Below, piece after piece: positions 58,001 to 64,000 of a stretch of DNA of 64,000 nucleotides. Source of the stretch: Arcobacter ellisii (GTDB lineage: Bacteria > Campylobacterota > Campylobacteria > Campylobacterales > Arcobacteraceae); NCBI RefSeq assembly GCF_003544915.1, contig NZ_CP032097.1:1674001-1738000 (forward strand), read 5' to 3'. A model generated the notes under the pieces. That model was given only the letters and a program-made list of their open reading frames with translations, was not told where the DNA came from and ran no database searches. The number at the start of each line of letters is the position of its first letter. The stretch's first letter is position 1. The translations under genes were made by a program, and so were the position numbers.

Positions 58001-58627
58001 TTCAATATGACGTGCAGTCTCTATATATTTTTCTAAAAAAACTCCACCATTACTAAAGTTTGAAGTTGCTAGTTTTATTACACTCTCATAAGCTTGAACT
58101 AACTCTGTTTCATTAAAACATAGTTTCATTCCAATTCCACCACCACCTGCTGTGCTTTTTAACATAACTGGATATGAAATAGAATTTGCAATCTCTTTTG
58201 CCATTTCTAAACTAGTAAGAAGTTCACTTCCCTCAAGTAGTGGTACATTATTTGCTTTTGCAATATCACGTGCTGTATGTTTTAATCCAAAATCCTCTAT
58301 TTGTTTAGAAGTTGGTCCAATAAATACAATACCGCTTTTTTCACACTCTTTTACAAAATTTACATTTTCACTTAAAAACCCATATCCTGGATGAATAGCA
58401 TCAACATTATACTCTTTACAAATCTCAATAATTTTTTTATAGTTTAGATAAGTCTCTTCTAGTGTAGTTCCATGAAGTTGTACACTAATATTTGCATTTC
58501 GTACAAATGAAGCGTGTTTATCTGCCTCACTATAAATTGCAACGGACTCAATACCCATCTTTTTTAAAGTTCTAATTACTCTATTTGCAATCTCAGCTCT
58601 ATTTGCAATTAATACTCTTTTAAACAC
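55031..58627 (-). CDS. Biotin-dependent guanidine (urea-type) carboxylase
   Basis: About 1198 aa from GTG 58627, which has AAGGA at proper distance; an upstream in-frame start falls in a riboswitch. Biotin carboxylase (residues ~1-445: FKRVLIANRAEIANRVIRTL, KSTAGGGGIGMK), KipA/KipI-type carboxyltransferase (~460-1070: GPHGSPDFF, GGYQLFGRTLQMWN), biotin carrier with VILESMKMEV near the C-terminus. Annotated as urea carboxylase in most genomes; with guanidine riboswitches and DUF1989 partners, guanidine is the likely substrate (Schneider 2020, recalled). Confidence 0.9.
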   Translation of the reverse strand: MFKRVLIANRAEIANRVIRTLKKMGIESVAIYSEADKHASFVRNANISVQLHGTTLEETYLNYKKIIEICKEYNVDAIHPGYGFLSENVNFVKECEKSGIVFIGPTSKQIEDFGLKHTARDIAKANNVPLLEGSELLTSLEMAKEIANSISYPVMLKSTAGGGGIGMKLCFNETELVQAYESVIKLATSNFSNGGVFLEKYIETARHIEVQIFGDGNGNVKTLGERDCSIQRRNQKVIEETPAPNISDELRTELFEASRKLALAVNYKSAGTVEYIYDTKTNKFYFLEVNTRLQVEHGITEEVCGVDLVEWMIKIAYGDNKPLLDYIHNPKGHAIQLRVYAEDTSKNFQPSTGLITKVEFPKNLRIDTWIEDGCEVSPFYDPLLAKLISYSDTREENLTKLQEVLKTSKIYGIESNLSYLQTILKQDFFVNSSFYTKVLEKLEYKPFKVDILKSGTMTTIQDYPARQNFWAVGIPPSGAMDNLTPRLLNHLLKNDEKAAFIEMTFIGATFKFRNSTTIAFGGANMQVTLNGNSVEMYKAININENDVLEFKKVVGNGNRTYLAIKGGFDVASYLGSASTFTLGEFGGHGGRALKAGDVLNYFETKDEVYEELVNRLTLVNEWEIGVVYGPHGSPDFFTSVDIKEFFATSWEVHFNSSRTGVRLIGPTPKWARNDGGEAGLHPSNIHDNAYAFGTIDFTGDMPVILGPDGPSLGGFVCPATIISCELHKIGQLKTGDKIKFKPVSLENADLMNKVYEEAIKTNSLLPKLEDFIIDFDEENATPIIKTIKYKELDLDIVIRSAGNEFVLVEAGELKLDIELRFFIHALMSYIEDKNLNSIIDLTPGIRSLQIHFNSLKLDRNEILELVENAINSLGDIENLEVNSRTVYLPLSWNDPSIQLAIDKYQQGVRPNAPWCPSNIDFIRRINGLKDVNEVQKIILDASYLVMGLGDVYLGAPVATPLNPAHRMVTTKYNPARTWTAQNSVGIGGAYMCVYGMEGPGGYQLFGRTLQMWNTYRTTNEFTKPWLLRFFDQVKFYLVSSDELHEIREKFLYGKYPLKIENGTFKLKEYKEFLENNKKEHTTFQDMRKQAFEDERLMWKEKGLDKFNVQTEVIEVKDEIILNENEEAVESIMSGNIWKIEVKEGDKVKVGEVLVILESMKMEVDIETNISGTVEKILFKEGDNINSGDVLVIIKKDEK

Positions 58628-58647
58628 TTTATATCCTTGAAGTATAA

Positions 58648-58696
58648 TTTTGGGCCGTCCCAAATGAATATATCTTATAAGTCGTCTAATAAGATA
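58648..58696 (-). ncRNA. Guanidine-II (mini-ykkC) riboswitch
   Basis: Two hairpins on the minus strand: ATCTTATTAG-ACGA-CTTATAAGAT (58695-58672) and TTTGGG-ACGG-CCCAAA (58664-58649), joined by seven bases. The ACGR tetraloops are the hallmark of mini-ykkC, each hairpin binding one guanidinium. AAGGA of the carboxylase follows ten bases on. Upstream GCCCAAAA could pair with the second stem's TTTGGG as the alternative fold. Confidence 0.85.
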
Positions 58697-58729
58697 AAAA
58701 GATTAGCTCTTTTGGGCTTTTAACTAAAA

Positions 58730-59347
58730 TTAATCCCAAATAATTAATTGTATAGGAGTTGGGTTATATCCATTACATGGATTGTTTAATTGTGGGCAAT
58801 TTGATATTAAAACTAAAGTATCCATGTGTGCCACCATTTCCACATAATCACCTGGTTTTGAAATACCATCAACTATTGCTAAATGTCCATTTTCTTCAAC
58901 TGGTACATTCATAAAAAAGTTAATATTGTTTGTAATATCTTTTGGACTCATTTCAAGTTGTGCCGCAATTGTTAAGTAATTATCTCTACAAGAGTGCATA
59001 TATTTTTTATCTAAACCAAATCTAACACTATTACTCTCAGCACTACAATGTCCACCTAAAGTATCGTGATTTCCACAAGTGTCTTCTACTATTTCCATCA
59101 AAACATTATCATCAGTTGAAATAAGTTTTGTTCCAGTAGTAATAAAAATACTTCCTTGTTCTCTTATAGTATCATTTGCACTATATCTATCGTTTAAATT
59201 GTCATTATTATAAAAAAGTGTATCAACAGCTTGGCATCCTTCTAAATCAACGATTCTAAAAGTTTGTCCTTTTTTTATAACACCTGCCCATGGAAGTCCT
59301 GATGGTAATTTTTCATTATAAATTGCGTTTTTTGTATCTTTTGACAT
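58730..59347 (-). CDS. Carboxyguanidine deiminase subunit (DUF1989; UAAP2 type)
   Basis: 205 aa. EKLPSGLPWAGVIKKGQTFRIVDLEGCQAVDTLFY, DTCGNHDTLGGHCS and the MHSCRDNYL motif are those of urea-amidolyase-associated protein 2 (DUF1989). Such pairs form the CgdAB heterodimer that removes ammonia from carboxyguanidine to give allophanate (established for homologs). His and Cys in CGNHDTLGGHC are likely metal ligands. Which of cgdA/cgdB this is I leave open. Confidence 0.88.
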   Translation of the reverse strand: MSKDTKNAIYNEKLPSGLPWAGVIKKGQTFRIVDLEGCQAVDTLFYNNDNLNDRYSANDTIREQGSIFITTGTKLISTDDNVLMEIVEDTCGNHDTLGGHCSAESNSVRFGLDKKYMHSCRDNYLTIAAQLEMSPKDITNNINFFMNVPVEENGHLAIVDGISKPGDYVEMVAHMDTLVLISNCPQLNNPCNGYNPTPIQLIIWD

Positions 59348-59357
59348 CTTTTAATCC

Positions 59358-60080
59358 TTAAACAAAATATCTGTTAGTATTTATGAAGCCTCTTTTTGCT
59401 TCATCACTATAAGTTTTATAATCTTCATCATCAAATGCAACAGCATCAAAAATAGTAATTTCAATATCACTTGGCTCATAAACTCCACTTTTATCCATAG
59501 CATGTGGTGTATTTGATAATACAAGTAAAACATCCATATGTGCTGTTAATTCTATAACATCACCCTGTGCAGCACATCTATCACTTAATACAAGTTTTGA
59601 ACCCTCTTTAACATCAACTTTTCTAAATAGATTCAGTGCAGGAATTAAATCTTTTTTTGTCATTCCATATTTTCCAAGTTCAATTAAAAAGTTTTCTTTA
59701 TCACTTTTATAATAACCATTTCTACAACTTTGATAAGTTGCCTCTCCTCCAAAGTTCTCTTTGATAGTTCTTTCATTTGAAATTCCACCTAAAATATCAA
59801 ATAAACCATCAGTAGAATCTTCTGTAATTGCAAATAAAACCCTACCCATTTCTGAAAATAGAACTTTTTCTTTTCCTAAAAAAGCATTCCATTGGATTTT
59901 TACTGTATCTGCACTATTAAATCTCTCTGCTACATTTGAAGCGTTATAAAACATAGCACTTAAACTTGCATTGTCACCTTTTGCTTTTAGTTGTATTGTT
60001 TGCCCTCTTTTTATAATTTTTGACCATTTTACACTTGAAGGGAAAATTTCGTTTAAAACAACTTTATTACTTTTTATCAT
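59358..60080 (-). CDS. Carboxyguanidine deiminase subunit (DUF1989; UAAP1 type)
   Basis: 240 aa. Partner of the previous gene: KWSKIIKRGQTIQLKAKGDN, EDSTDGLFDILGGISNER, and CAAQGDVIELTAHMDVLLVLSNT; it lacks the Cys/His cluster of its partner, so it may be the non-catalytic subunit. ATG at 60080 follows AAAGGA, which is part of a two-state hairpin shared with hypA. Ends 10 bases before the next gene. Confidence 0.86.
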   Translation of the reverse strand: MIKSNKVVLNEIFPSSVKWSKIIKRGQTIQLKAKGDNASLSAMFYNASNVAERFNSADTVKIQWNAFLGKEKVLFSEMGRVLFAITEDSTDGLFDILGGISNERTIKENFGGEATYQSCRNGYYKSDKENFLIELGKYGMTKKDLIPALNLFRKVDVKEGSKLVLSDRCAAQGDVIELTAHMDVLLVLSNTPHAMDKSGVYEPSDIEITIFDAVAFDDEDYKTYSDEAKRGFINTNRYFV

Positions 60081-60087
60081 CTTTTCA

Positions 60088-60120
60088 TCCTTTAAAAATG
60101 TTCCATTTTGAAAAGGAACC
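60088..60120 (-). ncRNA. Two-state leader hairpin before the deiminase gene (copy 2)
   Basis: Minus strand GGTTCCTTT-TCA-AAATGGAAC, then ATTTTTAAAGGA containing the Shine-Dalgarno. Identical to the hypA leader except at three loop bases and at the outer edges. Same alternative pairing TCCTTT with AAAGGA. Confidence 0.6.
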
Positions 60121-60177
60121 TACTCATTTATAAACTACTTTTAACGCCGTAATAAATTACAGCTAAAGTAGCAAACC
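60121..60177 (-). other. Intercistronic hairpin after the ABC ATPase gene
   Basis: Arms CTACTTT / AAAGTAG and GTAAT / ATTAC around a two-base loop (60135-60171), with unpaired bases between. No T-run follows on the minus strand, so it is a stability or processing hairpin at most. Confidence 0.45.
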
Positions 60178-60918
60178 CTAAAGAGAGATACTCGTATCTC
60201 TTTTACTCGAATCTATATCATTTACTATTGTTGACCCATATCTATTTGGGAAATCCTCGTCAACTTTTATTTTGTCAAATACCAAAACTCTTGTTCCTAA
60301 TTTAAAAGCTTCACTAATATCATGAGTTACCATCACAACTCCAAAGTTTAGTTTTGAGTGAATATCTAAAAGTAATTCATGCATATCTTTACTAATTCCA
60401 GGGTCAAGCGCACCAAATGGCTCATCTAAAAGTAAAAGTTTTGGCTCTTTTACAAGTGATTGAGCAATAGATAATCTTTGTTTCATTCCACCACTTAACT
60501 CATGTGGATATTTAGTTCTTGAGTGGTATAAACCAACTGCTTTTAAAATCTCATCAGCTTTTTCATAAGCCTCTTTTTTTGCTTTTCCAAAAAGTTTTCC
60601 AAAAAATGGCGACTTTTTAAACTCTAAACCAATAATCACATTATCAATCACATTTAAGTGACTTAAAGTTGAATATCGTTGAAATACTATTCCTCTATCA
60701 TCACTTGGCTCTTTTGGATACTCTTTATCTTCAAAAAACAACTCACCTCGTGAGGGTTGTTCAATCCCAAGCAACATTCTTAAAAATGTACTTTTACCAC
60801 AACCTGATGGTCCAACCAAAGTACAAAACTCGCCACTATTCATTGAAAAATTTACTTTTTCTAAGATTATATTATCACCATAATTTTTCCAAATTTTTTT
60901 TGCTTTAATTAATCCCAT
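60178..60918 (-). CDS. ABC transporter ATPase (guanidine uptake)
   Basis: 246 aa from ATG 60918 with AAAGGAG; the in-frame start at 60939 lies in the permease gene. Walker A VGPSGCGKSTFLRMLLG, signature LSGGMKQRLSIAQSL, Walker B LLLLDEPFGALDP and switch His THDISEAF: nitrate/taurine/SsuB-type importer subfamily. Two bases after the permease stop. Confidence 0.92.
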   Translation of the reverse strand: MGLIKAKKIWKNYGDNIILEKVNFSMNSGEFCTLVGPSGCGKSTFLRMLLGIEQPSRGELFFEDKEYPKEPSDDRGIVFQRYSTLSHLNVIDNVIIGLEFKKSPFFGKLFGKAKKEAYEKADEILKAVGLYHSRTKYPHELSGGMKQRLSIAQSLVKEPKLLLLDEPFGALDPGISKDMHELLLDIHSKLNFGVVMVTHDISEAFKLGTRVLVFDKIKVDEDFPNRYGSTIVNDIDSSKRDTSISL

Positions 60919-60920
60919 AA

Positions 60921-61733
60921 TCACTCCTTTCCAAACCAAGGAAATAGTTTTTGATTAAATTGTCTTAAAACAAAATCTATTAAAAATGCTAGTAGTGTAA
61001 TCCATACAACGTAAGGTAAAATCACATCCATAGCTAGATATCTTCGTACTAAAAATATTCTATAACCTAAACCTTCAGTTGCAGCTATTGCTTCAGCTGA
61101 AATCAAAAATATCCAAGCAGTTCCTAAAGTCAATCTAATAGAATCAATCAATCTTGGAAATATTTGAGGAGTTACAACTCTTGTAATTATTTGCCAAGTA
61201 TTAGCTCCCAATGTTTGAACTTTTATGATTTGTTCACTTGGTATCTCTCTTACCCTTTGATAAATATCTCTTATCATAATTGGTGTAATTCCCAAAATAA
61301 TCAAAACTACTTTTGAAATCTCACCTAAACCAAATACTATAAAAAGTATCGGTAAAATTGCCATTGTAGGTATTAGTGAAAAAAACCAAATAAGTGGCGA
61401 TAAAGTTGAAGTAATCATAGGAATAACTCCAATTGAAATACCAACAACTAAAGCAATAACTGCACTAATTCCTACACCTAAAGCCAATCTTTTTAAACTT
61501 GAAACTGTGTCATCATAAAGGATATAACTTCCAGTTCTTTTATCCTCTTCAAAAGCCAATTTACTAATACTTTCAATACATTTTTCTATTGATGGCAATA
61601 GTTTATCATTTGGATTTTCAGCAAGTCTAGCATTTGAAGAACCTATATAAACTATCACTATTAATAGAAAAGGTAATAATCCCAAAAAAATATTTGTTGT
61701 TTTTGATGGAATTTCATTTATTAACCTTTTCAT
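60921..61733 (-). CDS. ABC transporter permease (guanidine uptake)
   Basis: 270 aa, six hydrophobic segments, binding-protein-dependent permease fold with EAA loop around QTLGANTWQIITRVVTPQIF. Same subfamily as the ATPase. Couples to the binding protein encoded just upstream. Confidence 0.9.
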   Translation of the reverse strand: MKRLINEIPSKTTNIFLGLLPFLLIVIVYIGSSNARLAENPNDKLLPSIEKCIESISKLAFEEDKRTGSYILYDDTVSSLKRLALGVGISAVIALVVGISIGVIPMITSTLSPLIWFFSLIPTMAILPILFIVFGLGEISKVVLIILGITPIMIRDIYQRVREIPSEQIIKVQTLGANTWQIITRVVTPQIFPRLIDSIRLTLGTAWIFLISAEAIAATEGLGYRIFLVRRYLAMDVILPYVVWITLLAFLIDFVLRQFNQKLFPWFGKE

Positions 61734-61749
61734 ATTTTTTCCCTAAAAA

Positions 61750-62826
61750 TTAAAGTTTTCCCTCAGCAGCCATTTTCATGAAAGTATCATCAAATCGAAG
61801 TTTGATATTTCCTTTATCTCCAATAACTTTCCCATTTGGAAACTCAATTCCTACAAATCCATAATCACTTGCACCTTCACCATATAAACCATGGTCAAAT
61901 GAGAATTTAGCAACAAACTCCATAGTTTTTACTATTTCATCACTGTTATTAAATTTTACAGCTTCTGCAGGTGTGTAATACATATTTGTAGTTTTTAATT
62001 GATCTTCAAATCCAGCTAAATCAGTTCCAGAAGCTTTTGCCATAATTGTTTTAGCTTCAATTGATTCTTTTGAGTTAGAAGTCATTAAAGTCATCATTTC
62101 GTACCAAGCACCAACTAATGCTTTTCCAAATTCTGGATTTTCTTTTAAAGTTTGAGTGTTAGCAACCATTAAATCTATAATCTCACCAGGGATTTTTGAA
62201 CTATCAAAAATAGTATTAGCTTTTGGCATTTTTTGAATTTCACTCACTTGTGGTTTCCAAGTAACAACACTTGTAACATCAGCAGTTGCATAAGCAGAAA
62301 CCATATCAGCATCACTTGTATTTACTACAGTTAAATCTTTTTCACTTAGTCCATTTTTCTCTAAAGCTCGAGCTAATAAATAGTGAGAGATTGATAATTC
62401 AACAAGATTTATATTTGTTCCTTTTAAATCTTTGATTGATTTTGCAGTTTTAGAAATAACAGCATCATTTCCGTTTGAATAATCTCCAATGATTAAAGCA
62501 GTTGAATCAACTCCACCAGCAGCAGGAATTCCTAATGCATCAGTATTTGCCATCACACAACCATCAAATTCACCTGAACTATATTGATTGATTGATTCTA
62601 TATAATCATTTATTTGAACTATTTCTACATTAATTCCATATTTTTTAGCCCATTTATCCATGATTTTTTGAGATTCTATAACATCCCAAGGCATCCAACC
62701 AACATAGATACTCCAAGCAACTTTGAAATCTTTTTTTGTTCCAGCAAAAAGCGAAGTTGATGTTAATCCTAAAAATAGAACAGCCAATGACAATAGTTTA
62801 AAGATTTTTGAAATCGAAAGTTTCAT
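61750..62826 (-). CDS. ABC transporter substrate-binding protein (guanidine or urea type)
   Basis: 358 aa. Sec signal peptide of ~28 residues (SLAVLFLGLTSTSLFA before the cut), then an NMT1/TauA-like binding fold starting KVAWSIYVGWMPWDVIESQK. The WSIYVGW aromatic box could form a cation-binding pocket. Homologs are annotated as urea ABC transporter binding proteins in urea-carboxylase clusters; the riboswitch upstream points to guanidine. AGGAG precedes the ATG. Confidence 0.87.
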   Translation of the reverse strand: MKLSISKIFKLLSLAVLFLGLTSTSLFAGTKKDFKVAWSIYVGWMPWDVIESQKIMDKWAKKYGINVEIVQINDYIESINQYSSGEFDGCVMANTDALGIPAAGGVDSTALIIGDYSNGNDAVISKTAKSIKDLKGTNINLVELSISHYLLARALEKNGLSEKDLTVVNTSDADMVSAYATADVTSVVTWKPQVSEIQKMPKANTIFDSSKIPGEIIDLMVANTQTLKENPEFGKALVGAWYEMMTLMTSNSKESIEAKTIMAKASGTDLAGFEDQLKTTNMYYTPAEAVKFNNSDEIVKTMEFVAKFSFDHGLYGEGASDYGFVGIEFPNGKVIGDKGNIKLRFDDTFMKMAAEGKL

Positions 62827-62850
62827 GTATTACTCCTAAATAAAATTAAA

Positions 62851-62995
62851 CACGTAAGAGGTTTTCACCTCCCGGGCTTTTATCCCTCCGTGTAACTCTA
62901 ATTTAAGAGTCGATAGCTCTCGGACCAGTCAACTTAAAAAGTTCGGAACCCTAGCCATCTTTGCAGTTCTTCAAGAGACGAAATTGCCTCTGACA
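62851..62995 (-). ncRNA. Guanidine-I (ykkC) riboswitch
   Basis: Minus strand carries the conserved blocks in order: GCTAGGGTTCCG, GACTGGTCCGAGAG, ACACGGAGGGATAAAAGCCC, GGGAGGT. These define ykkC subtype 1, which binds guanidine. Downstream GAGGT-GAAA-ACCTC and a CGTGT that can pair with the aptamer's ACACG offer an expression platform. It lies right before the transporter operon. Confidence 0.95.
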
Positions 62996-63009
62996 TGTTT
63001 GATAAAGTA

Positions 63010-63015
63010 ATTATA
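63010..63015 (-). promoter_or_regulatory. -10 element of the guanidine operon
   Basis: TATAAT on the minus strand about ten bases before the riboswitch body; T-rich upstream without clear -35. Confidence 0.5.
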
Positions 63016-63142
63016 AATAAAAATTAATCTTTATTGAATAGTTTTATTGTTTAAAAAATATACAAATAAATTTTTTAATAAAAAATCTTTCTAAGTAACT
63101 ATTAAATATCATTACATATTAAATTATTTTGAAGGATTTTAA

Positions 63143-64000
63143 TTGGCTGGAATATTAGGCTATTTATCAGTTTTAGCAGATGATATAGGTTCACTTGCTG
63201 GAAAAACTATGGCAACAACTGCCAAAACTTTAGCAACATCACTTGATGATATAGGATTACTGTTTGATGATATTGCAACTTACACAAAACTTGCAAGTGT
63301 AAAATCTAGTGGTCTTTTAGTTGATGACTTAGCTGCTATTGCAAATTTTACAAATGAAACAACTTCTGATATTTTGAAAAAAGAGTTAGAAAAAGCAAAG
63401 TCTGTTGAAGAGTTTAAAGAAAATGTTGAAAAACTAGACGAGAAGGCTCAAAAAGAGATTTTAGCAGAACTTGAAAATATTAGAAATTTAGCAATTCTTG
63501 AAGCAAAAAGAAAAGCAGCATTAAGAGAACTTCCTATTGTTTATAAAATTGCTCTTGGAAGTTTTAAAAATAAATTTATCATTATTCCTGTTGTTTTACT
63601 TTTAAGTTATTTAGCACCTTGGGCGATTGCTCCTATTTTGATTTTAGGGGGAGCTTATTTGGCTTATGAAGGAGTTGAAAGTATCTTAGAAAAATTTGGA
63701 CACCATGAAGTTGCTGATGAAAAAGAGACTATAAAAGAACTTTCAAGTGAAAAATTAGAAGATGAAAAAGTAAAAAGTGCAATTAAAACAGATTTTATTT
63801 TATCTTTTGAAATTATTGTAATTAGTCTTAGTCTGATGGGAAATAGTGATTTTTTAACAAAACTTTCTGTTTTAATTCTTGTTGGAATTTTAACAACTGT
63901 TTTTGTATATGGAATTGTTGCATTTATTATAAAACTTGATGATATTGGATTTTATTTACAAGAGAAAAAAAGTGCTCTTTTAAAAACTATTGGGAATAGT
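63143..64000 (+). CDS. DUF808 family membrane protein, 5' part
   Basis: TTG start with GAAGGA six bases before; 286 codons seen, continues past the window. Opens AGILGYLSVLADDIGSLAGK and LATSLDDIGLLFDDIATYTK, the DUF808 (YedI) N-terminus, with the SSGLLVDDLAAIAN block and several membrane segments (IIIPVVLLLSYLAPWAIAPI). A ~65-residue charged insert at about residues 78-140 is richer in Glu/Lys than the rest. Function unknown. Confidence 0.88.
   Translation, partial: MAGILGYLSVLADDIGSLAGKTMATTAKTLATSLDDIGLLFDDIATYTKLASVKSSGLLVDDLAAIANFTNETTSDILKKELEKAKSVEEFKENVEKLDEKAQKEILAELENIRNLAILEAKRKAALRELPIVYKIALGSFKNKFIIIPVVLLLSYLAPWAIAPILILGGAYLAYEGVESILEKFGHHEVADEKETIKELSSEKLEDEKVKSAIKTDFILSFEIIVISLSLMGNSDFLTKLSVLILVGILTTVFVYGIVAFIIKLDDIGFYLQEKKSALLKTIGNS

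Overview
The window is a gene-dense, AT-rich chromosomal segment of a Campylobacterota member, most likely Arcobacter sensu lato. The evidence is the gene order pseudouridine synthase-flpA-trmB-ftsE-ftsX-envC (as in Campylobacter jejuni Cj1280c-Cj1275c, recalled), a long Campylobacterota-type DapD, an S4 of the short zinc-free type, HisKA kinases with an HQWR-type H-box, and a chemoreceptor ending in a xWxxF tether.

Layout. 1-2163: end of a sensor kinase, a Panacea/DUF4065-like protein and a SlyD-like isomerase. 2191-8071 (minus): guaB, gatA, then the ribosomal block rpmJ-rpsM-rpsK-rpsD-rpoA-rplQ. 8334-16493: HIT protein, DHH phosphoesterase, leuD-leuB, rpoD with a degenerate kinase-like gene, and hemL-ppnP-atpZ-like genes. 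16545-25815: TonB-like protein, rodA, RluD-type synthase, flpA, trmB and an FtsEX/EnvC-like division module. 25828-36084: DUF234 protein, ABC-F ATPase, oleate hydratase, dapD, priA preceded by a prepilin-like gene without an ATG/GTG/TTG start, two small proteins, a TerB-like protein and a diguanylate cyclase. 36177-41535: hydrogenase maturation operon hypB-C-D-(NTP-PPase)-E-A, a His-rich NifX-like protein and an IS1595-transposase-derived protein. 41657-51627: chemoreceptor, lipase and a type I restriction-modification locus with a YhcG/DUF1016 nuclease. 51699-62826 (minus): HI0933 flavoprotein behind a guanidine operon. 63143-64000: start of a DUF808 membrane protein.

The most coherent system is the guanidine operon. 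A guanidine-I (ykkC) riboswitch leads into an ABC importer, the two DUF1989-type carboxyguanidine deiminase subunits, a biotin-dependent guanidine/urea carboxylase, an allophanate hydrolase split into two genes and an SMR exporter of the Gdx type. Just before the carboxylase I find a second riboswitch of another class: two hairpins with ACGA and ACGG loops, matching guanidine-II (mini-ykkC). Guanidine would thus be sensed twice on one transcript, imported, carboxylated, deiminated, hydrolysed to ammonia and CO2, with excess exported.

The most novel non-coding signal is a ~33-nt leader hairpin found almost identically before hypA and before the first deiminase gene. In both copies the upstream strand can pair either with a neighbouring GGAAC segment or with the Shine-Dalgarno itself, so it looks like a translational switch or a CsrA-type site. 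A separate ~100-nt imperfect inverted repeat lies between hypB and hypC. Two genes appear to start at ATT or ATA. All assignments come from reading the sequence; no database search was run.
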